Shown in pieces: positions 53,197 through 59,958 of a DNA stretch of 64,000 nt (position 1 is the first letter of the stretch; each line of letters opens with the position of its first letter). The DNA is from Bacteroides sp. GM023 (GTDB lineage Bacteria; Bacteroidota; Bacteroidia; Bacteroidales; Bacteroidaceae). Both the position numbers and the translations under genes were made by a program. The notes beneath the pieces are model-generated. The model did not search any database, had not been told where the DNA came from, and saw nothing but the letters and a program-made list of their open reading frames with translations. Location of the stretch: assembly GCF_014750685.1 (NCBI RefSeq), contig NZ_JAAXGE010000003.1, positions 62,001 through 126,000 of the forward strand, written 5' to 3'.

Positions 53197-53276
53197 CAAA
53201 GATAGGGTGTCCTTTAGAAATAGAAAATCCCTATTTATAATGGAATAATTGTCTCATTCTCATTATAAATAGGGAT
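53197..53276 (-). promoter_or_regulatory. fldA promoter with long-spaced dyad
   Basis: Minus strand: -7 TATCTTTG at 53204-53197; TAGGGAT at 53233-53227, 22 bp upstream; inverted partner ATCCCTA at 53276-53270 after 36 bp. Here the two halves are the ends of a perfect 16 bp inverted repeat (53227-53242 with 53261-53276), which may double as terminator of the gene upstream because TTTT follows on the minus strand. Confidence 0.78.
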
Positions 53277-53360
53277 ATAGTAGGAACAGAAATTGAAGTT
53301 TACATTGGTAAAAGTCAAGATTCACAGATGTTAATCCTAACTTTTATATGAAACTGTTAT

Positions 53361-54536
53361 TTAATGGTGGAACAAACGGATACCTGTAAATGCCATTGCC
53401 ATATTATATTTGTCGCAAGTACTGATAACATGATCGTCACGTACGGAACCACCCGGTTGCGCAATATAGCTGACACCGCTTTTGTGTGCTCTCTCTATAT
53501 TATCTCCAAACGGGAAGAAAGCATCCGAGCCTAAAGCTACGCCCGTCATGGTATCCAACCAGGCACGTTTTTCTTCGCGAGTCAACACTTCCGGCTTTTC
53601 AGTAAAGAACTGTTGCCAAACGCCATCTGCCAATACGTCTTCATAATCTTCTGAAATATATACGTCGATGGTATTGTCGCGGTCTGCACGACGGATTTTT
53701 TCAATCCATGGCAGGTTCATAACTTTCGGGTGCTGGCGTAAATACCAAATATCAGCTTTATTACCAGCCAGGCGTGTGCAGTGAATACGGGATTGCTGAC
53801 CTGCGCCGATGCCAATTGCCTGTCCGTCTTTTGCATAGCATACGGAGTTGGACTGCGTATATTTCAAAGTGATTAAGGCAATAATCAAATCACGTTTGGC
53901 ATCAGCCGGAATTTCCTTGTTGGCTGTGGGCATCTCTTTCAGAAGACTTTCATCAATCTTCAGTTCGTTTCTTCCCTGTTCGAAAGTCACGCCGAAAACA
54001 TCTTTGTGTTCGATAGGAGCCGGGTGGTAAGCAGGATTCATCTTGATTACATTATAGGTTCCTTTTCTTTTATTCTTCAGAATTTCCAATGCTTCGGGAG
54101 TATAATCCGGTGCAATGACACCGTCAGATACCTCACGGTTGATGATACGTGCTGTTTCTTCATCACAAGTATCGGACAATGCGATAAAATCCCCGTAAGA
54201 CGACATTCGGTCTGCGCCACGTGCACGTGCATATGCTGTTGCTAGCGGCGACAGTTTCACATCATCCACAAAGTAAATCTTTTTTAATGTATCGCTCATT
54301 TCTACTGCAACAGCAGCACCTGCCGGACTGACATGCTTAAAGGAAGCGGCAGCCGGTAGTCCGGTAGCTTCTTTCAGTTCTTTTACTAACTGCCAACTGT
54401 TGAATGCATCCAGCAGATTGATGTAACCGGGACGTCCGTTCAGTACTTCGATAGGGAGTTCACCTTCTTTCATGAAGATACGGGCAGGCTTTTGGTTAGG
54501 GTTGCAACCGTATTTCAATTCGAGTTCGTTTGCCAT
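53361..54536 (-). CDS. Stand-alone AICAR transformylase (PurH C-terminal type)
   Basis: 391 residues beginning MANELELKYGCNPNQKPARI, the K-Y-G-x-N-P-x-Q-x-P motif that opens the AICAR formyltransferase domain of PurH. Further family landmarks are SFKHVSPAGAA, YTQSNSVCYAKDGQAIGIGAGQQSR and DAFFPFGDNI. The IMP cyclohydrolase (MGS-fold) domain of bifunctional PurH is absent, so it only formylates AICAR to FAICAR with 10-formyl-THF. A separate bifunctional purH is likely elsewhere in the genome (not in the window). It is a single gene with -7 box TAATTTTG at 54586-54579. Confidence 0.88.
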   Translation of the reverse strand: MANELELKYGCNPNQKPARIFMKEGELPIEVLNGRPGYINLLDAFNSWQLVKELKEATGLPAAASFKHVSPAGAAVAVEMSDTLKKIYFVDDVKLSPLATAYARARGADRMSSYGDFIALSDTCDEETARIINREVSDGVIAPDYTPEALEILKNKRKGTYNVIKMNPAYHPAPIEHKDVFGVTFEQGRNELKIDESLLKEMPTANKEIPADAKRDLIIALITLKYTQSNSVCYAKDGQAIGIGAGQQSRIHCTRLAGNKADIWYLRQHPKVMNLPWIEKIRRADRDNTIDVYISEDYEDVLADGVWQQFFTEKPEVLTREEKRAWLDTMTGVALGSDAFFPFGDNIERAHKSGVSYIAQPGGSVRDDHVISTCDKYNMAMAFTGIRLFHH

Positions 54537-54742
54537 TTTATTAATTATTACGAGTTATTAATTACAAATTGATAGCGACAAAATTACTAAAAAAAGAGAT
54601 GCTCGCCTATACTTGGGATACAAAATAGTAGCATGTAATTAGTATTTAGTAATTTGTAAAGAATCAAAATACCTATAAATGATGATTGTATATCCGTGAA
54701 ATATTCCGTTTCTTTGTAGTCTCTAATATAAAGTAGGTATCG

Positions 54743-55447
54743 ATGGATAATTTACAAAAATATAAATCAACTGATAAGATGATTGAACTTATCAGTGATG
54801 ACTATTCTTTATTGCAAGTGATGAGCCGCTTCGGGCTATCATTAGGTTTCGGTGATAAAACAGTAAAAGAAGTCTGTGAACAGAACGGAGTAGACTGCCA
54901 GACCTTTCTAATTGTGGTCAATTTCATAGCTGAAGGCTTTTCACGGTTGAATGGTGATAAGGATAATATTTCCATACCGGGATTGATAGACTACCTGCGA
55001 CAAGCGCATAGTTATTTCCTTGATTTTTCTCTTCCCGCCATACGGCGCAAACTGATCGAAGCTATTGATTGCTCACAGGATGACGTCGCTTTTCTTATTC
55101 TGAAGTTTTTCGATGAATATACACGCGAAGTGCGTAAGCACATGGATTATGAAGAGAAAACCGTATTCAAGTATGTCAATGCGTTGATTGCGGGGAATGC
55201 TCCGAAGAATTATCAAATCAGTACATTCTCCAAGCATCATGACCAGGTAGGAGAGAAGTTGACGGAACTGAAGAATATTATTATTAAATATTGTCCTGCC
55301 AAGGCCAATGAGAATCTTTTGAATGCGGCTCTTTTCGATATTTATGCTTGTGAGGCCGGTTTGGAATCTCATTGCAAGGTAGAAGATTATATTTTTGTTC
55401 CTGCTATTCTGAACTTGGAAAGGAGGATTAGAGAAAATGAAAAATAA
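54743..55447 (+). CDS. Hemerythrin-domain protein, ScdA/RIC-like
   Basis: 234 residues. The first about 75 residues resemble the DUF542/ScdA_N region (STDKMIELISDDYSLLQVMSRFGL, TVKEVCEQNGVD). The rest is a hemerythrin four-helix bundle with candidate di-iron ligands in LRQAHSYF, KHMDYEEKTVF, FSKHHDQV and ESHCKVEDYIF. RIC/YtfE proteins repair iron-sulfur clusters after nitrosative or oxidative damage; hemerythrin domains can also sense O2 or NO. The gene ends 11 bp inside the next gene, a LuxR-type regulator, so the two products are probably made together and may form a sensor and response pair. Confidence 0.85.
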   Translation: MDNLQKYKSTDKMIELISDDYSLLQVMSRFGLSLGFGDKTVKEVCEQNGVDCQTFLIVVNFIAEGFSRLNGDKDNISIPGLIDYLRQAHSYFLDFSLPAIRRKLIEAIDCSQDDVAFLILKFFDEYTREVRKHMDYEEKTVFKYVNALIAGNAPKNYQISTFSKHHDQVGEKLTELKNIIIKYCPAKANENLLNAALFDIYACEAGLESHCKVEDYIFVPAILNLERRIRENEK

Positions 55448-56048
55448 CGAAGTTGTCCGAATAGCGATTGCTGAAACCTCTGTGATTATTCGCGGCGGAT
55501 TGACTGCCGCTTTAAAGCGTCTTTCTAATGTAAAGATACAACCCATAGAATTGCTTTCTGTCGAAGCGTTGCATGATTGTGTACGGACGCAGTGTCCTGA
55601 TATGCTGATTGTCAATCCGACTTTCGGTGATTATTTTGATGTGGGTAAGTTTCGGGAAGAAACATCCGGCAAAAGAATACGTGTGATAGCTTTGGTTACT
55701 TCCTTTGTAGACGCTTCTTTGTTGAGCAAGTACGATGAATCTATCTCTATTTTCGATGACTTGGAGATACTTTCAAAAAAGATTACCGGTTTGTTGGATA
55801 TGGCTTCAGAGGAAGAAGAAACAGATAGCCAGGATGCGCTTAGTCAGCGGGAGAAAGAAATTGTGATCTGCGTAGTGAAAGGAATGACTAACAAGGAAAT
55901 TGCGGAAAAACTGTTTTTATCCATTCATACAGTCATCACTCACAGGAGAAATATTAGCAAAAAATTGCAAATACATAGCGCAGCCGGTTTGACTATCTAT
56001 GCTATTGTAAATAAGCTGGTTGCGTTGAGTGACGTGAAAGATTTATAA
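55437..56048 (+). CDS. LuxR-type regulator with degenerate receiver
   Basis: 203 residues. The N-terminal about 120 residues have a receiver-like fold (VVRIAIAETSVIIRGGL, ... DMLIVNP) but the usual phospho-accepting Asp after the third strand appears to be Asn (LIVNPTFGD), and the acidic pair near residue 10 is missing. The C-terminal GerE/LuxR helix-turn-helix (about 135-195) is intact: LSQREKEIVICVVKGMTNKEIAEKL, HTVITHRRNISKKL. Regulation is thus unlikely to be by ordinary phosphorylation; interaction with the overlapping hemerythrin protein is a plausible alternative. Confidence 0.86.
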   Translation: MKNNEVVRIAIAETSVIIRGGLTAALKRLSNVKIQPIELLSVEALHDCVRTQCPDMLIVNPTFGDYFDVGKFREETSGKRIRVIALVTSFVDASLLSKYDESISIFDDLEILSKKITGLLDMASEEEETDSQDALSQREKEIVICVVKGMTNKEIAEKLFLSIHTVITHRRNISKKLQIHSAAGLTIYAIVNKLVALSDVKDL

Positions 56049-56115
56049 CCTGGAAAAGTGTTATAAAATACAAAACCGTTTGCGCACACGAAAATTATTC
56101 GTACCTTTGCAGAGT

Positions 56116-56378
56116 AGTTGGGAAATTGCTATTTAGTTTTATAAGGTAAAAGAAAATATGAAGGTATTAGATTAGATAATAAATTTAGGGTATTAAAGTT
56201 TTTAGTTCAATAGGAAAGTTTTTAATAGAAGGTAAAAGATAAAAGGATAACAATAGGTAAAATGTTTTAGGGTAAAAAGAAGATTAGTTTTCAGGAAAAG
56301 TGTGGTACTATGGAAAAGCCTCTAGGCTTTTCTGATGCAGTGGCGAGTGATTCGATAAAGAATTAGCTCGTTTTTTTA
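56116..56378 (+). ncRNA. Candidate purine-rich RNA
   Basis: Promoter: -33 TTTG 56079-56082, 19 bp, -7 TACCTTTG 56102-56109. The transcript would be strongly A/G-rich with repeated AGGGTAAAA- and AAGGTAAAAG-like words, then a perfect hairpin GAAAAGCC-TCTA-GGCTTTTC (56313-56332) and an imperfect hairpin with T run (56344-56377). Only very short frames occur; one of 18 codons (56310-56366, MEKPLGFSDAVASDSIKN) overlaps both hairpins and may be a leader peptide or chance. Confidence 0.5.
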
Positions 56379-56444
56379 TTTGTATGAAGTGATAGCTCTA
56401 TAAGAAGTATAACGGAATTAAAGAGTGCGGCGATTGCGGGTTAT

Positions 56445-56544
56445 AAAAAACAAAATCCCGACGAAATCGCTTCGGCGGGACTCTATTTCATTTTTACTTA
56501 AATGTGGCTACGTAATAAAATTATGACTAATTAATTCAATTCTG
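56445..56544 (-). ncRNA. Candidate small RNA 2, paralogue of small RNA 1
   Basis: Minus-strand promoter: TTG, 20 bp, -7 TATCTTTG at 56558-56551. The transcript of about 100 nt ends at a hairpin (56456-56465 with 56471-56480, loop ATCGC) followed by TTTTGTTTTTT. The first part (56501-56559 including the promoter) matches small RNA 1 with one mismatch, while the 3' part differs. The proximal regulatory half ATCACCTA (56581-56588) lies 22 bp above the -7 box. Confidence 0.65.
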
Positions 56545-56616
56545 ATACTGCAAAGATAGCGTGTTTCAGTATGTGTCACAATCACCTATATAAGGTATAT
56601 TACGCAGCTATTCTCA

Positions 56617-57264
56617 TTATTTATGGTTACCGATAGGCGTTTTCTCTACTTTCTCCCATTCTTTTGTTTCAAAATTGTATGCTTTGATGATTCTTGCAGG
56701 GCATCCCGCACATATGGAATAGGGTGGAACGGAATGACTGACTACACTTCCGGCTGCCACTACGCAATGTTTACCCAAAATAACTCCCGGAAGAATCACT
56801 GAATTGGCGCCTACCCATACATCATCCTCGATAACGACCGGTTGTGTACTCACCCCCTGTTCATCAATCATCTTTTCCGCATCCTGATAATTGTGGTTGA
56901 GTCCGGTGGCAGTTACGTTTTGTGCCAGGTTGACATGATTACCAATGGTAACGGGGCCTATGATTGTATTTCTTAGTCCGATACGGGTATAATCCCCGAT
57001 AGCCAAATCTCCGACTGCATTGTTAAGGCAGGAGAAGTCTTCCACCACAGAATATCTTCCTAAAGAGAATCGATTGAAAGGAGGAAGGTCTTTGCGTACA
57101 CTCCGGTAGATAACGGAACCTTTTCCACGTTTCAGATAGAGGAAATCGAAAAGACGTATCCACCAATTAGGGCGTGTCTTGACGGGATGCATGATGAAAC
57201 GATGAATAGCCTGCTTTAAACCGGGGTTTCCTTTAATTCGCTGTTTAAGTGTTTTTTTCTCCAT
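56617..57264 (-). CDS. Left-handed beta-helix acyltransferase
   Basis: 215 residues. The C-terminal two thirds (about 70-195) consist of hexapeptide repeats, e.g. AIGDYTRIGLRNTIIGPVTI and IEDDVWVGANSVILPGV, ending with the family's CAGCPARIIK. A His in GLNHNYQD is the likely catalytic base. It belongs to the CatB/WbbJ-like acetyltransferases that decorate polysaccharide sugars. It overlaps the glycosyltransferase-like gene by 49 bp and is the last gene of the exopolysaccharide operon. Confidence 0.88.
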   Translation of the reverse strand: MEKKTLKQRIKGNPGLKQAIHRFIMHPVKTRPNWWIRLFDFLYLKRGKGSVIYRSVRKDLPPFNRFSLGRYSVVEDFSCLNNAVGDLAIGDYTRIGLRNTIIGPVTIGNHVNLAQNVTATGLNHNYQDAEKMIDEQGVSTQPVVIEDDVWVGANSVILPGVILGKHCVVAAGSVVSHSVPPYSICAGCPARIIKAYNFETKEWEKVEKTPIGNHK

Positions 57265-58160
57265 ATTGAATGTTTTTTCTTCTTCTTATCTTCTACCAAA
57301 TAATCAGGGATTGCCAGGCTGTATGCGATTAGTAAACCGAAGAGTAGAATCCACCAGCCAAATGATGAAGTCCAGTCGTATCCTGTCATCAATGTAGCCC
57401 ATACACCTACGAAGATACACAATTTTAGCGGAGAAGGTATCAATTGCTGTATGATTCGGTTAAAGAAGCTCCAGTTTCCTTCTAATAGCGAAGGAATCAG
57501 ATAGGAAGCCATCTTCCGGATACGTTTCCGATAAGGGCAGACAGGGGAGGACTGGCAGTAAACGATTGCGTCCGGCAGGTAATCTATATAAATATTCTGT
57601 CGGAGTAGCTTCCGTTCAATATTAGTTTTAGAGCTTTTCAAATTCTTTTGCAGCCATTGCAAATCAATAGCCATATTGGTCCCGAGTAAATTGGATGATA
57701 ATCCAAACTGAGTGTTTCCTGCTCTGCAAATGCTGTTTTTTATTTCATCACACAGGATGCGAAAACGGTTTCGAAAGCCTTTGCGGTTTTCGGTAATTGA
57801 ATGTAATTGGATTGCCTGTATGCCTGAATCGTAGGCATCGTATATCTTGTCCATCAATCGTGGTGACAGGGCACAAGCTGTATCAGATAGAATAACTACC
57901 AGGTCATACTGTTCTTTGTCCAAACTGTTGATACATTGGTACAAGTCATTATAGGTGATAAACTCGTAAGGCTCTTCTTTATAGGTAGTTATAAGTGGAC
58001 TATCTTCCGGGATAAGAATCGCACAATGGTACTTTTTCTTGGTTTTTGAATAGATGATATGCTTGAAATGTGACGCCACTGCCAATACAAAAAGATATAG
58101 AAATAAAACTCCCGTGAAGAAGAATATCAAATCATCTAGTATATAGATATAGGAGTCCAT
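57216..58160 (-). CDS. Membrane GT2-like glycosyltransferase, possibly degenerate
   Basis: About 314 residues from ATG 58160 (MDSYIYILDDLIFFFTG), which lies just after the stop of the upstream gene. One N-terminal membrane segment, a soluble domain (about 45-220) and two C-terminal membrane segments (about 245-285) give the layout of a processive GT2 enzyme. The soluble part contains LDKEQYDLVVILSDTACALSPRLM, where a nucleotide-sugar DxD motif would lie but is not clear, and CRAGNTQFGLSSNLLGTNMAI, similar to the acceptor region of GT2 proteins. It may be active with an altered motif or an inactive partner. Confidence 0.7.
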   Translation of the reverse strand: MDSYIYILDDLIFFFTGVLFLYLFVLAVASHFKHIIYSKTKKKYHCAILIPEDSPLITTYKEEPYEFITYNDLYQCINSLDKEQYDLVVILSDTACALSPRLMDKIYDAYDSGIQAIQLHSITENRKGFRNRFRILCDEIKNSICRAGNTQFGLSSNLLGTNMAIDLQWLQKNLKSSKTNIERKLLRQNIYIDYLPDAIVYCQSSPVCPYRKRIRKMASYLIPSLLEGNWSFFNRIIQQLIPSPLKLCIFVGVWATLMTGYDWTSSFGWWILLFGLLIAYSLAIPDYLVEDKKKKKHSIWRKKHLNSELKETPV

Positions 58161-58174
58161 CGTCCGAAAGGGAA

Positions 58175-59338
58175 TTATACGTTCTCTTTTTGAATAAATG
58201 CAGTGACTGTCTTCAGGATGATTTTTATATCCAGCCAAAAAGAGAAAGTCTTTGCATAGGTGATGTCCAACTGCTTACGCTCTTCGGCGGAAAGTTTGCC
58301 GGCTTCTCCTCTTTTTTCCACTTGCCACAGGCCGGTTAGCCCTGCCGGACCCATAAAGCGGTCGATATGTTCGTCGCTGGTCAGCAGTTCAGCTTCATAG
58401 AGTGGGAGAGGACGGTTGCCCACTATGGACATATCCCCCTTTAATATATTAATGAGTTGTGGTAACTCATCAATACTATATTTGCGGATAAAACGCCCTA
58501 TTTTTGTGATTCTGGGATCATTCTCCAGTTTCACGAAAGCATTGCTCTTTTCTTTGGATTTCTTGTGAATATAATCTTCTTCGGTGATAACGAAGTCGTC
58601 AGATATCAAGAGAATTTCTTCTTCGTCAGCATTCTCATTAAGTTCTGCTTCCGGTTCTTCTTCCTCTCCCCAAATATCCTGCTCTTCTTCCTGATATTGG
58701 TTGAGAGCGTTGAAGTCTTTTAGATGCTTGTCGGCATCGGTGTACATCGAGCGGAACTTGAGGAAATCGAATATCTGATAATTGCTTCCTACACGTTTGG
58801 ATTTGTAGATAATCGGTCCTTTGCTTTCTATCCGGATGGCTAGTGCTGTAAATATCAAAAGAGGAGAAAGACACAATATTGCCATTCCCGAGAAAAATAT
58901 GTCAAAAGCTCTTTTCCATAATGGTAGTTTGAAAGCATTTATATTTTGCGCTTTAAGTTGAAGAGCTTTTATTTTCTGTTCTTTCCTGCGTTTGAGGAAG
59001 GTTGATAAGTCAGTCAGAGCTTCGTGTGTAGTCTCATATTTGACTGTATTATTAATTCCTGCTTTAAGATACTCTGATGCTTCCTCTTTGGATAACGAAT
59101 CAATGACTAGTACCATATAAAGCCCCGGATACTTTTTGCGCATATAGCGTATATCAGCAATATCTTTAGATAGGCTTATCTGCTCAAAAAATAGAGCAGC
59201 GTCATATTTCTCCCGTATCTTATCCAGTACTTTGATAGCTTTGTTACAATTCGATGCCGCATAGAATACTCCTATACTTAGTTTAGAGAACAGCTCGATT
59301 GTTTTACTATCTTTGCCTATGTAAACAAAATATTGCAT
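58175..59338 (-). CDS. Polyprenyl-phosphate sugar transferase with pseudo-receiver domain
   Basis: 387 residues in three parts. Residues 1-120 look like a response-regulator receiver without a phospho-accepting Asp (the position after the third strand is AALFFEQIS). Residues about 135-387 are a bacterial sugar transferase (PF02397 type) with one re-entrant membrane segment (143-168), LKFRSMYTDAD, IDELPQLINILKGDMSIVGNRP and GLTGLWQV. Inside it, residues about 216-256 form an acidic insert (17 or more Glu/Asp) not usual for the family. It starts exopolysaccharide synthesis by loading a sugar phosphate on undecaprenyl phosphate. It follows a true receiver gene. Confidence 0.9.
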   Translation of the reverse strand: MQYFVYIGKDSKTIELFSKLSIGVFYAASNCNKAIKVLDKIREKYDAALFFEQISLSKDIADIRYMRKKYPGLYMVLVIDSLSKEEASEYLKAGINNTVKYETTHEALTDLSTFLKRRKEQKIKALQLKAQNINAFKLPLWKRAFDIFFSGMAILCLSPLLIFTALAIRIESKGPIIYKSKRVGSNYQIFDFLKFRSMYTDADKHLKDFNALNQYQEEEQDIWGEEEEPEAELNENADEEEILLISDDFVITEEDYIHKKSKEKSNAFVKLENDPRITKIGRFIRKYSIDELPQLINILKGDMSIVGNRPLPLYEAELLTSDEHIDRFMGPAGLTGLWQVEKRGEAGKLSAEERKQLDITYAKTFSFWLDIKIILKTVTAFIQKENV

Positions 59339-59352
59339 GTAGAAGCCCGGTA

Positions 59353-59718
59353 TTAGTCGATAATCTTTTTTATTCGGATTTTGAGTTCCAATGGATTGAA
59401 TGGCTTCAAAATGTAGTCTTCAGCTCCTTCTTCCAGTAATCTGATTCTCTCTGTTGTACTCTCTTCACTGGACAGCATAACAATAGGAATTGATTTGAAT
59501 AACTCGTTATTCTTCATGTACTTTAAAAATTCATCTCCCATCATAAGTGGCATACGGATATCCGAAATGATAAGATCGGGCATATTTCCTTCATTAAGCC
59601 ACTCTATAGCTTTAATAGGATCTTCCAAATAGGTAAAATCATAGTCTTTCCCTAAATAGACCCCTGCTACTTTTCCGATTGTCGCCTTATCGTCGACTAG
59701 TAATATTTTTTTCTTCAT
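59353..59718 (-). CDS. Single-domain response regulator (CheY-like)
   Basis: 121 residues, receiver domain only. The acidic pair D9-D10 (LLVDDKATIG), phospho-acceptor D53 (LIISDIRMP), Ser of the switch (VMLSSEE) and the conserved Lys (YILKPFNPLE) are all present, so it should be phosphorylated. It has no output domain and lies 14 bp upstream of the sugar transferase with a pseudo-receiver, which suggests it controls polysaccharide synthesis by protein contact. The kinase is not in the window. A -7 box TATATTTG is at 59807-59800. Confidence 0.92.
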   Translation of the reverse strand: MKKKILLVDDKATIGKVAGVYLGKDYDFTYLEDPIKAIEWLNEGNMPDLIISDIRMPLMMGDEFLKYMKNNELFKSIPIVMLSSEESTTERIRLLEEGAEDYILKPFNPLELKIRIKKIID

Positions 59719-59958
59719 ACGAATAGATCTTTCTATCGCTTGCTTTGTTATTTGATATATAGATTAATTTGCTATCACATTAAATTTGGCGATGCAGTGC
59801 AAATATAGATATTATTTTAGAATAATCTCTCATTATAGGTATCTAAAATTTATGATATGTATAATTTTCTCTATAAAATACTAATCAGCGATATATTAGT
59901 GAGAAAAACATGGATTTCATCAAGGATGAAATCCATGTCAATAATTTATGTTTAGTTT

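Larger units (their letters stand above)
56049..56616. other. Gene-free spacer with two candidate RNAs
   Basis: No standard gene. It contains a plus-strand purine-rich candidate RNA (56116-56378) and a minus-strand candidate small RNA (56445-56544), back to back, each with its own promoter and terminator. Confidence 0.6.

Noticed and set aside
53227..53276. The 16 bp inverted repeat as nothing but a terminator of the AICAR transformylase gene
   Set aside because: Its ends match the dyad of four other promoters in sequence, in spacing (36 bp) and in distance to the -7 box (22 bp), so a regulatory role is more likely, although it may do both.
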